64,000 bases of DNA from Ureibacillus thermophilus (GCF_042657185.1 NZ_JBHSNN010000002.1); one strand, 5' to 3'; positions 32,988 through 41,603 are shown, counted from the stretch's first letter. Notes: generated by a model from the sequence alone, not told the origin. Made by a program: numbers and translations.

Positions 32988-33560
32988 ATGGCTCAATTAT
33001 TTTTTAAATATGGAGCAATGAACAGCGGAAAATCCTTTGAAATTTTGAAAGTTGCACATAATTATGAAGAGCAAAATAAACCAGTTTTAATGTTTACTTC
33101 CGGCATTGATGATCGAGATGAGGTCGGATATGTTTCAAGCCGCATCGGCATGCGCCGCAAAGCCATTCCTGTTTATGAGGATACGAACATTTTTGAGATA
33201 GTGAAAAATTATCCTGAACAATTGTATTGTGTACTAGTGGATGAAGTGCAATTTTTAAAAAAACATCATGTGCTGCAATTAACGCAAATTGTGGATGCAT
33301 TGGACATCCCGGTAATGGGGTTTGGATTAAAAAATGATTTTCGAAACGAGCTGTTTGAAGGAAGCAAATATATGCTTCTCTATTCGGATAAAATTGAAGA
33401 AATGAAAACGATTTGCTGGTTCTGCCATAAAAAAGCAACAATGAATTTACGGATTGATGAAAACGGAAAACCAGTTTACACCGGAGAACAAATTCAAATC
33501 GGCGGAAACGATACATATTATCCCGTTTGCCGAAAATGCCACGCCAATCCTCCTTTGTGA
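32988..33560 (+). CDS. tdk: Thymidine kinase
   Basis: This 190-residue type II thymidine kinase phosphorylates thymidine in the salvage pathway. The P-loop is GAMNSGKSF near 9-17, Walker B-like LVDEVQFLK near 83-91, and the lasso zinc site uses CWFCHKKA and CRKCHANP. GAGGGAG lies before the ATG. The stop lies 24 bases before the large 21-bp tandem array, and no terminator is seen in between, so transcripts may enter the array. B. subtilis also has rpmE-tdk-prfA order. Confidence 0.96.
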   Translation: MAQLFFKYGAMNSGKSFEILKVAHNYEEQNKPVLMFTSGIDDRDEVGYVSSRIGMRRKAIPVYEDTNIFEIVKNYPEQLYCVLVDEVQFLKKHHVLQLTQIVDALDIPVMGFGLKNDFRNELFEGSKYMLLYSDKIEEMKTICWFCHKKATMNLRIDENGKPVYTGEQIQIGGNDTYYPVCRKCHANPPL

Positions 33561-33583
33561 GAGTATTAGATAGGGGAGAATCT

Positions 33584-34905
33584 GCACCAATGGGGAAAGC
33601 AAAAGCGAGAAATGAAGAAGTATACGCACTAATTGGATTTGTATCCGCACGAAATGAGGAGGCAAACGCACGAATCGTGTTTGTATCCGCACCAAATGAG
33701 GAAGTAAACGCACGAAATGGATCAGTATCCGCACGAAATGAGGGAGCAAACGCACTAAATGAGGAGGCAACCGCACGAAATAATGCAGTATCCGCACTAA
33801 ATAAGGGAGCAACCGCACGAAACAATGCAGTATCCGCACGAAATGAGGAAGCAACCGCACGAAATGGAGCAGTATCCGCACGAAATGAGGAGGCAACCGC
33901 ACGAAACGAGGCAGTATCCGCACGAAATGAGGAGGCAACCGCACGAAATAATGCAGTATCCGCACTAAATAAGGGAGCAAACGCACGAAATGGAGCAGTA
34001 TCCGCACGAAATGAGGAAGCAAACGCACGAAACGTGGCAGTATCCGCACGAAATGAGGAGGCAAACGCACGAAATAATGCAGTATCCGCACGAAATGAGG
34101 AGGCAACCGCACGAAATGGAGCAGTATCCGCACGAAATGAGGAAGCAACCGCACGAAACAATGCAGTATACGCACTAAATAAGGGAGCAAACGCACGAAA
34201 TGGAGCAGTATCCGCACGAAATGAGGAGGCAACCGCACGAAACGTGGCAGTATCCGCACGAAATGAGGAAGCAAACGCACAAAATGAGGAGGCAAACGCA
34301 CGAAACGTGGCAGTATCCGCCCAAAATGAGGAGGCAAACGCACGAAATAATGCAGTATCCGCACTAAATAAGGGAGCAACCGCACGAAATGGAGCAGTAT
34401 CCGCACGAAATGAGGAAGCAAACGCACGAAACGAGGCAGTATCCGCACGAAATGAGGAGGCAACCGCACGAAACGAGGCAGTATCCGCACGAAATGAGGA
34501 AGCAAACGCACTAAATGAGGAGGCAACCGCACGAAATAGAGCAGTATCCGCACGAAATGAGGAAGCAAACGCACGAAATGGAGCAGTATCCGCACGAAAT
34601 GGAGCAGTATCCGCACGAAATGAGGAAGCAAACGCACGAAATGGAGCAGTATCCGCACCAAATGAGGAAGTAAACGCACGAAATGGAGCAGTATTCGCAC
34701 CAAATGGAGTAGTAAACGCACGAAATCGAGCAGTATCCGCACCAAAGGAGGAAGCAAACGCACGAAATAGAGCAGTATCCGCACCAAATGAGGAAGCAAA
34801 CGCCCCAAATGAGGAGGCAAACGCACGAAACGTGGCAGTATCCGCACGAAATGAGGAGGCAACCGCACAAATGAGGTAGCATCCGCACAAAATAAATTAC
34901 CATCC
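33584..34905. repeat. Large 21-bp tandem repeat array, 63 units
   Basis: Sixty-three units fill the tdk-prfA gap. The first 61 (33584-34864) are each exactly 21 bp with no insertion or deletion; unit 62 has lost one base, and unit 63 is diverged. Two unit types alternate: A, GCACGAAATGAGGAAGCAAAC, and B, GCACGAAATGGAGCAGTATCC, giving a 42-bp period with occasional AA or BB steps. Edge units are the most diverged. The GCAC and GTATCC/GCAAAC ends are nearly constant, while the middle varies. Because 21 is a multiple of three, long ORFs appear on both strands (a 429-codon one from ATG 33590), but variation does not follow codon third positions, so coding is unlikely. Not CRISPR, as there are no unique spacers. 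Confidence 0.96.
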
Positions 34906-35051
34906 AGACAATTCGAGGGAAATTTTAGCCCAAGCCCAAACTAAATCAACCAGTAGCACAACCTTTTCATTTTCTTTATACTAATAAAGTCAATGAATTT
35001 ACGAAACATTAAACCTTTTATATAAATCGAACTACAAACGAGGTGAACGTC

Positions 35052-36128
35052 ATGTTTGATAAACTCCAAGCTGTAGAAGAACGCTATGAACGATTAAACG
35101 AATTGCTGAGCGATCCTGAAATCGTCAACGATGCGAAGAAACTCCGCCAATATTCAAAAGAACAGGCAGATATTCAAGAAACGGTAGAAGTATATCGGGA
35201 ATACAAAAAAACAAAAGAAGAATTTGAAGATGCCAAACAAATGCTGGAGGAAAAACTGGATCCAGAAATGCATGAACTCGTAAAAGAAGAGTTCAACACA
35301 TTAAAAAATAAAATTCAAGAACTGGAACAAAAACTAAAAATTCTTCTTCTTCCGAAAGACCCTAACGACGACAAAAACGTAATCATGGAAATTCGCGGTG
35401 CAGCAGGTGGGGATGAAGCCAATATTTTCGCAGGTGACCTATTCCGCATGTATACGCGCTATGCAGAATCGCAAGGATGGAAAGTGGAAGTATTGGAAGC
35501 TTCTCCAAGCTCCAGCGGCGGATACAAAGAAATTATTTTCATGATCAACGGCAATGGCGCTTATTCTAAATTCAAATTCGAAAACGGAGCTCACCGCGTG
35601 CAACGGGTGCCGCAAACTGAATCCCAAGGGCGCATCCACACATCCACAGCGACAGTGGCTGTTCTTCCAGAAGTGGAAGAAGTAGAAATCGAAATTAATG
35701 AAAAAGATATCCGCGTTGATACTTTCGCTGCATCCGGAGCCGGTGGACAACACGTTAATACGACCATGTCTGCTGTCCGCATGACCCATATTCCAACGGG
35801 GATTGTCGTGTCCATGCAAGATGAACGTTCCCAAATTAAAAACCGCGAAAAAGCATTAAGAGTCCTTCGTGCGCGTGTGGCGGACCACTACAACCGCGAA
35901 AAGCAAAAAGAATTGGATGCTGCAAGAAAATCTGCTGTTGGTACAGGAGACCGTTCAGAGCGCATCCGCACCTACAACTATCCGCAAAACCGCGTCACTG
36001 ACCATCGAATCGGCTTAACGATTCAAAAACTGGACCAAGTCATGGAAGGGAAGCTTGATGAAATCATCGACGCACTTATCATGGAAGATCAAGCTTCCAA
36101 ATTGGCGAGATTAAATGAAGAAGCATAA
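35052..36128 (+). CDS. prfA: Peptide chain release factor 1
   Basis: This 358-residue factor recognises UAA and UAG stop codons and triggers peptide release. The GGQ catalytic motif lies at about 231-233 in GAGGQHVNTTMSAVR. The codon-recognition region in domain 2 includes VQRVPQTESQGRIHTSTATVAV, with the P-x-T-type tripeptide in QTE/PQT context. The ATG at 35052 follows AGGTGA; a GTG three codons upstream is in frame but less likely. The 3' end overlaps prmC by 14 bases. It follows the 21-bp array after 146 bases of ordinary intergenic DNA. Confidence 0.96.
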   Translation: MFDKLQAVEERYERLNELLSDPEIVNDAKKLRQYSKEQADIQETVEVYREYKKTKEEFEDAKQMLEEKLDPEMHELVKEEFNTLKNKIQELEQKLKILLLPKDPNDDKNVIMEIRGAAGGDEANIFAGDLFRMYTRYAESQGWKVEVLEASPSSSGGYKEIIFMINGNGAYSKFKFENGAHRVQRVPQTESQGRIHTSTATVAVLPEVEEVEIEINEKDIRVDTFAASGAGGQHVNTTMSAVRMTHIPTGIVVSMQDERSQIKNREKALRVLRARVADHYNREKQKELDAARKSAVGTGDRSERIRTYNYPQNRVTDHRIGLTIQKLDQVMEGKLDEIIDALIMEDQASKLARLNEEA

Positions 36129-36978
36129 TACAGTGGTGGAGGCCCTCAATTGGGCTTCTTCTTTTTTAACGGAACATGGTCGTGACGCCAATGCAGCAAG
36201 AATTTTAATGCAGCATCTTTACAAAACAAACTATACAGGGTTGATGATGCACATTCATGAAGAAATGCCGGAAGAGAAGCGACTCACCTTTCAACAAATG
36301 GTAGAGGAACATGCAAAAGGCAGGCCAGTCCAGTACATTACAGGGACTGAAGAATTTTATGGAAGAACCTTTATGGTGGATGAATCCGTCCTCATTCCTC
36401 GCCCGGAAACAGAAGAATTAATTCTTGGCGCAATGACAAGAATGAAGAAATGGTTTGGTGAAAAGAAAGAGTTAAAACTCGCCGATATCGGTACAGGAAG
36501 TGGCATTATTGGGATTACGATGAAGCTGGAATGGCCAAATGCAAAAGTGGTGGCAACGGATATTTCGGAAGCGGCACTCAACATGGCAAAACGAAATGCA
36601 GAACATTTGCATGCAGACATCGATTTTCGATTAGGGGATTTAACAGATCCGATTGCAAATGAAAAATGGGATGTCATTTTATCCAATCCTCCCTATATCG
36701 CCCATCATGAGGCAAAAGAAATGTCTGATGTCGTGTTGGAACATGAACCCCATCTTGCCCTATTTGCAGAAGATGACGGATTGCAATGTTATAAACGATT
36801 GGCTCAAACTTTGCCTAACCTATTAAATCAGCCTGCGTTGATTGGCGTAGAAATCGGCTACAATCAAGGGGAAGCAGTGGCAGAACTGTTCAAATCAAGC
36901 TTTCCACAAGCGCAAATTGAGATAGTGAAAGATATAAATCAAAAAAATAGATTTGTTTTTTGTATAATCGATGTATAA
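36115..36978 (+). CDS. prmC: Release factor glutamine methyltransferase
   Basis: This 287-residue S-adenosylmethionine-dependent enzyme methylates the glutamine of the GGQ motif in release factors. The N-terminal helical bundle (about 1-80) contacts the substrate. The SAM-binding motif LADIGTGSGIIGI lies near 122-134 and the catalytic NPPY at 191-194. The start lies inside the prfA 3' end (overlap 36115-36128), so translation is coupled to its substrate gene. The 3' end contains a TATAAT-like sequence and runs up to the spoIIR hairpin. Confidence 0.95.
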   Translation: MKKHNTVVEALNWASSFLTEHGRDANAARILMQHLYKTNYTGLMMHIHEEMPEEKRLTFQQMVEEHAKGRPVQYITGTEEFYGRTFMVDESVLIPRPETEELILGAMTRMKKWFGEKKELKLADIGTGSGIIGITMKLEWPNAKVVATDISEAALNMAKRNAEHLHADIDFRLGDLTDPIANEKWDVILSNPPYIAHHEAKEMSDVVLEHEPHLALFAEDDGLQCYKRLAQTLPNLLNQPALIGVEIGYNQGEAVAELFKSSFPQAQIEIVKDINQKNRFVFCIIDV

Positions 36979-36980
36979 AA

Positions 36981-37019
36981 ATTTCCCTCCCTGTCCATGA
37001 TGATGACAGGGAGGGAAAT
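36981..37019 (+). promoter_or_regulatory. Perfect hairpin covering the spoIIR ribosome binding site
   Basis: ATTTCCCTCCCTGTC (36981-36995) and GACAGGGAGGGAAAT (37005-37019) form a perfect 15-bp stem with a 9-base loop. The 3' arm contains GGGAGGG (37009-37015), the only ribosome binding site for the ATG at 37023. No T-run follows, so termination is unlikely. Transcripts that include both arms should be translated poorly. Confidence 0.8.
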
Positions 37020-37022
37020 ACA

Positions 37023-37619
37023 ATGTTAAATGATTACGAGATTATGAGAAACGAAAAAGACCGAATTCATCCAATCATCAGCATTCTTAAATTGATTTCA
37101 TCCGCTCTTGCAGTATATTGTTTTCTACTAATGGTTCCAGATTTAGTTGATCAAATCTATGAAGCTCGGGAAAAGATGATAGATGATTCTTTAAAAATCC
37201 GTGTCATTGCAAACAGCAACACAAAAGCCGATCAAGCGTTCAAAAATGAAATGGTGGCTAGCCTTGAACCGATTTTCTCAGAAATTCAGTACAATGAAAT
37301 CCATCAAGAAGAAAATGATGAAGCCTTTGCCAAATTGGCCACTTATATTGGGCAGCACTATTCTGATCGTGATGTGAAAATCAATATCGGCGAACATTTA
37401 ATGCCGCCAAAATGGGATGGACACACTTTCTATCCACAAGCTTATTACCATTCGTTAGTGTTGACAATTGGCGCAGGGCGTGGGGATAACTTCTGGTGCA
37501 GCATTTTTTCCAATTTATGTGAACGTCCGAGCGACAAAAACAAAGAGAAAACGGAAAAAGAAGAGAAAGAAGAAGTGCGGTTTATCGTGTGGGAATGGTT
37601 GAAAAAATGGTTTAGTTAA
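37023..37619 (+). CDS. spoIIR: Stage II sporulation protein R
   Basis: This 198-residue protein signals from forespore to mother cell, activating the protease SpoIIGA and hence pro-sigma-E. A hydrophobic segment (about 23-43) acts as signal or anchor. The family core appears as LKIRVIANSNTKADQAFKNE and the later GAGRGDNFWCSIFSNLC. ATG 37023 follows GGGAGGG by 7 bases; the longer upstream frame reads through the hairpin and is rejected. The ribosome binding site is buried in the hairpin at 36981-37019. B. subtilis SpoIIR is about 25 residues longer. Position after prmC is conserved. Confidence 0.88.
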   Translation: MLNDYEIMRNEKDRIHPIISILKLISSALAVYCFLLMVPDLVDQIYEAREKMIDDSLKIRVIANSNTKADQAFKNEMVASLEPIFSEIQYNEIHQEENDEAFAKLATYIGQHYSDRDVKINIGEHLMPPKWDGHTFYPQAYYHSLVLTIGAGRGDNFWCSIFSNLCERPSDKNKEKTEKEEKEEVRFIVWEWLKKWFS

Positions 37620-37621
37620 AG

Positions 37622-37835
37622 TTATCCACTGAAATGGGTACCCATTCGAGTAAATTCTACAAATTTTCCACTATATTCAGAAAAGTTATACACATTTTTC
37701 ACAAAATTATCCACAAAATGTGGATAATATTTCAGAAATTCAGTTTTATCAGGAGATGACATACATGAAAACAGTCCTACTTACTGTGGATAAAAAAGTG
37801 GATAAAGAAAAAATTTATGCACAAGCTGTGGATAT
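37622..37835. promoter_or_regulatory. DnaA-box cluster at ywlC
   Basis: Exact DnaA boxes occur at 37707-37715 (TTATCCACA), 37719-37727 (inverted) and 37785-37793 (inverted). One-mismatch boxes occur at 37622-37630 (TTATCCACT), 37686-37694 (TTATACACA), 37797-37805 (inverted) and 37827-37835 (inverted); a weaker TTTTCCACT is at 37664-37672. B. subtilis has a known DnaA-binding cluster in the ywlC region, one of several sites that bind DnaA away from oriC. Conservation here suggests a role in titrating DnaA or controlling initiation. No AT-rich unwinding element or dnaA/dnaN genes are nearby, so it is not oriC. Confidence 0.85.
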
Positions 37836-38811
37836 TTTAAATCAAGGGGAAGTTGTTGCTTTTCCAACTGAAACGGTGTACGGATTAGGAGCAGTAGCAA
37901 CAAACGAAGAAGCGGTAAAGAAAATATATAAAGCAAAGGGACGTCCTTCTGATAATCCTCTCATTGTACATATTGGAACGATGGAAGAAGTTCCGAATTA
38001 TGTGGAAGAAATTCCAGAAAATGCGAAAAAATTAATGGAACGCTTTTGGCCAGGTCCCTTGACGCTCATTATGAAAGCCAAAAGGGGAGTGCTTGCAACA
38101 AGCGTCACAGCAGGTTTATCAACAGTAGGGATTCGCATGCCGGACCATGAAGTGGCGCTTGAGCTTTTAAGGGCATTGAAAAAACCGCTTGCAGCTCCCA
38201 GCGCCAATCGAAGCGGGAAGCCAAGCCCCACAAAAGCAGCCCACGTATATGAAGATTTAAAAGGACGCATTCCTTTAATATTGGACGGCGGAACAACTGG
38301 GATTGGTATCGAATCGACGGTTTTGGATGTGACGGTAAATCCCCCGGTGATTTTGCGTCCGGGCGGCATTACTAAAGAAATGTTGGAAGACGAAATCGGC
38401 GAAGTGTTGGAACCGACGCCGAAAGAACAAGAGCTGGAATCCACTCCGAAAGCCCCGGGCATGAAATACACCCATTATGCTCCAGAAGCGCCGGTGTATT
38501 TAATTGAAAAAAATCATGAGAAAATCGAACAGACAATCGCCAAGTTGAAAAAGGAAGGCCATCGGGTTGCGCTGCTTGCCCCGTCCAATTATTCTGCAAC
38601 ATCCGCAGATTACTTTTTCCCCTTTGGCGATGAAGAAGATCAAAAGCAAATGGCTGCCAAACTATATGATTCACTCCGCGCATGCGACAAAACCGATGCT
38701 ACCATTATTTTAGCTACAACCACTTCTTCAGAAGGCGTCGGCGCAGCAATAATGAATCGTCTTTTTAAAGCGGCAGGAGGGAAATTTATAGAAGTGCCAG
38801 GTACTGAATAG
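37765..38811 (+). CDS. ywlC: L-threonylcarbamoyladenylate synthase (YwlC/Sua5)
   Basis: This 348-residue enzyme makes threonylcarbamoyl-AMP from threonine, bicarbonate and ATP for the t6A37 modification of tRNAs reading ANN codons. The YrdC-type catalytic domain spans about 15-205, with VVAFPTETVYGLGAVA and KGRPSDNPLIVHI. A linker with PGMKYTHYAPEAPVYLI leads to the C-terminal Sua5 domain (about 235-348). ATG 37765 follows AGGAGATG. The 5' end of the coding region carries DnaA boxes, so the KKVDKEK stretch near the start is partly shaped by them. Confidence 0.94.
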   Translation: MKTVLLTVDKKVDKEKIYAQAVDILNQGEVVAFPTETVYGLGAVATNEEAVKKIYKAKGRPSDNPLIVHIGTMEEVPNYVEEIPENAKKLMERFWPGPLTLIMKAKRGVLATSVTAGLSTVGIRMPDHEVALELLRALKKPLAAPSANRSGKPSPTKAAHVYEDLKGRIPLILDGGTTGIGIESTVLDVTVNPPVILRPGGITKEMLEDEIGEVLEPTPKEQELESTPKAPGMKYTHYAPEAPVYLIEKNHEKIEQTIAKLKKEGHRVALLAPSNYSATSADYFFPFGDEEDQKQMAAKLYDSLRACDKTDATIILATTTSSEGVGAAIMNRLFKAAGGKFIEVPGTE

Positions 38812-38893
38812 TGCTGGCGCATTCCCTCATAATATTCCGTTCTTCAAAATCATAAAATAAAGTGCCTACCTTAAAATGAAAAGAGGACGATAA

Positions 38894-39391
38894 TTGCAAG
38901 AAATCATTTTTGGACTCATCGTGTCATTGGATGTGGCAGCACTTTATTTGTTGATTCCGAATGTAACAAGCCGCTTTTTTCTTTCCATGTGGACAGCCAT
39001 TCTCCATATGATTTTTCCCATTATCGGATTTTCAGTAGGCAATTGGATGCTGCATCTTTTAGCGCAATGGTCGAATATTGTATCCAGCTGCCTTTTATTT
39101 TTTATTGGATTGCAATTTATTGTATCTTCAAAAAATCCCTATTTTTCAATTCCGATTGGATTATTAGCCATTACTTCGAGTTTAGACACCTTTTCAGTAA
39201 GTATTTCTTTTGGTATGCTTAATTTACAAAAATATTATTTTATTGCAAGTGCAGGAATATGGGCTTTTATCCTATCATATACAGCATTATATTTGGCGAA
39301 ATCGGGCATTTCGATAAAAAGCACGCCATTAAAATGGATTGCGGGCATATCTTTAATTACAATAAGTGTATATACTTTATGGGAACAGTAA
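38894..39391 (+). CDS. MntP-like manganese efflux family protein (YwlD)
   Basis: This 165-residue membrane protein has about six predicted helices. The two family signatures with conserved Asp appear as VSLDVAALYL near the N-terminus and SSLDTFSVSISFG in the middle, as in the DUF204/MntP exporters. The sequence is more diverged than typical MntP, so transport of manganese is plausible rather than shown. Translation starts at TTG 38894 after AGAGGACG. ywlD holds the same place in B. subtilis between ywlC and ywlE. Confidence 0.75.
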   Translation: MQEIIFGLIVSLDVAALYLLIPNVTSRFFLSMWTAILHMIFPIIGFSVGNWMLHLLAQWSNIVSSCLLFFIGLQFIVSSKNPYFSIPIGLLAITSSLDTFSVSISFGMLNLQKYYFIASAGIWAFILSYTALYLAKSGISIKSTPLKWIAGISLITISVYTLWEQ

Positions 39392-39413
39392 TAAGAAAGA
39401 GTGAGAGGGTATC

Positions 39414-39878
39414 ATGAATATTTATTTTGTTTGTACTGGAAACACATGCAGAAGTCCAATGGCAGAAGCAATTTTGAAACACAAGAATATAAAAGGCATC
39501 GAAGTAAAATCAGCGGGCATTTTCGCATTAGAGGGAGGGAAAATGTCGGAACATTCAAAAACTGTCTTGGAGCAAGAAAATATTGATTTTCAACATACCA
39601 CAAGACAAGTGAATGAATCGGATATTGAATGGGCGGACTTAATTTTAACTATGACAAGCGCCCATCGAGATATGATTTTACAATTATACGAAAAAGCGAA
39701 AGGAAAAACATATACGCTTAAAGAATATGTTACACCATATAGTTCATTAGATGTTTCTGACCCATATGGAGGTGATTTGAACACATATAAAAATACCTAT
39801 GAAGAATTAAATAGATTAATCGATGAATTAGTTAAGAAAATCACTGGAGGTGATCCAATTAATGAAGAAAACATTTAG
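39414..39878 (+). CDS. ywlE: Protein arginine phosphatase YwlE
   Basis: This 154-residue phosphatase of the low-molecular-weight tyrosine-phosphatase fold removes phosphate from arginine residues marked by McsB for ClpCP degradation. The P-loop is CTGNTCRS (Cys7 nucleophile, Arg13). Thr11 in this loop is the residue that gives YwlE its phosphoarginine preference, where tyrosine phosphatases have a bulkier residue. The general acid is in SDPYGG near 115. GAGAGGG lies before the ATG. Its 3' end overlaps the chemoreceptor gene by 17 bases. Confidence 0.94.
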   Translation: MNIYFVCTGNTCRSPMAEAILKHKNIKGIEVKSAGIFALEGGKMSEHSKTVLEQENIDFQHTTRQVNESDIEWADLILTMTSAHRDMILQLYEKAKGKTYTLKEYVTPYSSLDVSDPYGGDLNTYKNTYEELNRLIDELVKKITGGDPINEENI

Positions 39879-41151
39879 CATCCGAAAGAAACTTGTACTA
39901 TTCGTCAGCATATTGGCAGTAATTACCTACTCTACAAGTTTCGTTTTCATTCGATTTTTGCACCCATACTTTTTCTCTAAATTTTTCCCGAATGAACTGC
40001 TCTTTGAAATTATTACATACTTGTTAGGTATTACATGGTCCGGCATTTTGGCTGCCATTTTCAGCGTTGTGCTTACAAAACCGCTTGAAAAGTTGGAAAG
40101 AACTGCAACAAGGGTGGCAGAAGGAAAGATTGGAAAAGATGTGGAAATGCCCAAAACCCATGATGAAATCCGTTCAGTGGCAGAAGCGTTTCAACTGATG
40201 CTCCAAAACTTGCGTCAAATGGTTGAGCGCATCGATGTTAACTTCCAAAAAACAAATCAAACGATTATTGAATTATCGGAGCAAACATCCAGAGCAACGA
40301 GAAAAGCAGAGGCAATTGCCCAAACCGTGGGTCAAATTTCAACGGGGGCGGAAGCATCTGCTATTGCGGTGCAAGAAACAGTGGAAGCAATTGAAGATGT
40401 GCGTCAACTAGCAGCAGAGGTAAATGAAAAAGCATTGAATTCAAGAGAAGAATCCTTGCAAATGCTTGAAAACTTAAAAGTAACCTCCAGTGCTTTTAAT
40501 AACTTGATTAATAGTATTCAACAAATTACATATGGGAATGAAAGAGCGCTGGACAGCATTCATCAATTAGAAAAAAATGCTGAGCAAATCGGAAATATTA
40601 TCAGCCTTGTTGGTGACATTGCCGCCCAAACAAACTTGCTTGCATTAAACGCCTCCATCGAAGCTGCTAGAGCAGGAGAACATGGAAAAGGATTTGCAGT
40701 AGTTGCAGAAGAAGTACGCAATCTTGCCGATGAAAGTGCAAGGGCTGTACAAGGCATTACAGAATTAATCAAAACGATGCAGGAAAACGTGAATGTCGTT
40801 GTGAACCAAATGAAAGAACAAGTAGCCTTTGCGAAAAATGAATCGACGAAAATTACAGAAGCTACTGCCATTGTGGAAGAAATGGCAAGCAAAGTCCGCG
40901 GCATGGCAGATACAGTCATTCAAATTTCTCAATTGATTGAAAAGCAAATGGTCAATATTGAAACTACTGCTCATCAATCCCAAGAAGTAGCAGCGATTGC
41001 GGAAGAAACATCTGCTGGTGCAACGGAAGTAAAAGGTTCTACAGATGAACAAGCGGCAAGCTTAGAGGAAATTGAAAGACTATCAGAAGAATTAAAACAT
41101 CAATCCGAGCAGCTATATAAATTCATTCAACAGTTTGATCGTTCCAACTAG
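39862..41151 (+). CDS. Methyl-accepting chemotaxis protein without extracellular sensor domain
   Basis: This 429-residue chemoreceptor has two membrane helices (about 13-33 and 48-72) separated by only about 15 residues, then a HAMP domain (about 72-125). A long coiled-coil signalling domain carries the hairpin tip NLLALNASIEAARAGEHGKG and EEVRNLADESARAV. With no ligand domain, it may respond to membrane or redox state or to another protein. ATG 39862 follows GGAGGTGA and overlaps ywlE. B. subtilis has no chemoreceptor here, so this is an insertion. A cytochrome c lipoprotein gene follows directly. Confidence 0.88.
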   Translation: MKKTFSIRKKLVLFVSILAVITYSTSFVFIRFLHPYFFSKFFPNELLFEIITYLLGITWSGILAAIFSVVLTKPLEKLERTATRVAEGKIGKDVEMPKTHDEIRSVAEAFQLMLQNLRQMVERIDVNFQKTNQTIIELSEQTSRATRKAEAIAQTVGQISTGAEASAIAVQETVEAIEDVRQLAAEVNEKALNSREESLQMLENLKVTSSAFNNLINSIQQITYGNERALDSIHQLEKNAEQIGNIISLVGDIAAQTNLLALNASIEAARAGEHGKGFAVVAEEVRNLADESARAVQGITELIKTMQENVNVVVNQMKEQVAFAKNESTKITEATAIVEEMASKVRGMADTVIQISQLIEKQMVNIETTAHQSQEVAAIAEETSAGATEVKGSTDEQAASLEEIERLSEELKHQSEQLYKFIQQFDRSN

Positions 41152-41187
41152 TGATTTTCATTTGTCATTTCTAAAGGGGATGGAGAA

Positions 41188-41532
41188 ATGAGAAAATACA
41201 AAGGGGTTATGGCATCCGTTTTAACTGTCGGGCTCGTGATGGGGCTCAGTGCATGCAGTGGGGATGCCGATAAAGCTGCTGATAAGAAAGAAACCCAAGA
41301 AGACACAATCAATAAAGCTTTAGCAGCAGAAGGAGAAAAAATAGCAAAATCGAGTTGCGCCGGTTGCCATGGAGTAGATTTGAAAGGAGATCTCGGACCA
41401 AATTTACATAATCTCTCCTTGTCAAGAGAAGAGATTATAGAGATTTTGATAAAAGGACGAAAAACAATGCCGCCAGGAAGTGCAAATGGCAAGGAAGAAG
41501 AAGTGGCCGAGTATTTAATGACGCTAAAGTAA
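41188..41532 (+). CDS. Lipoprotein cytochrome c (CccB-like)
   Basis: This 114-residue small c-type cytochrome carries a lipobox ending LSAC (Cys23), so it should be lipid-anchored outside the membrane. A charged linker (24-45) precedes the haem domain, with CAGCH at 57-61 and the methionine ligand Met94 in KTMPPG. Size and layout match B. subtilis cytochrome c551 CccB, an electron carrier near the terminal oxidases. AAAGGGGATGG precedes the ATG. A terminator follows. It lies between the chemoreceptor and the - strand lipoprotein pair. Confidence 0.9.
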   Translation: MRKYKGVMASVLTVGLVMGLSACSGDADKAADKKETQEDTINKALAAEGEKIAKSSCAGCHGVDLKGDLGPNLHNLSLSREEIIEILIKGRKTMPPGSANGKEEEVAEYLMTLK

Positions 41533-41545
41533 AATACATAATAAA

Positions 41546-41578
41546 CTCGAACGGAACAATGCCTCGTTCGGGTTTTTT
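41546..41578 (+). terminator. Cytochrome c gene terminator
   Basis: CTCGAACG (41546-41553) pairs with CGTTCGGG (41565-41572), one G-T wobble, followed by six T. Confidence 0.88.
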
Positions 41579-41603
41579 ATTTTGAAGAGAAATGGGGATT
41601 TGA

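Noticed and set aside
33094..34890. 598-codon and 473-codon ORFs on the - strand across the array
   Set aside because: They exist because each 21-bp unit contains seven codons without a stop in those frames. The longer one runs antisense through tdk, and the ends lack good start sites.
33584..34905. CRISPR array
   Set aside because: Units are contiguous 21-mers with no unique spacers of about 30 bp, and no cas genes are nearby.
37622..37835. Chromosomal origin of replication
   Set aside because: DnaA boxes are present but there is no dnaA/dnaN context and no clear AT-rich unwinding region; the known ywlC-type cluster explains the boxes.
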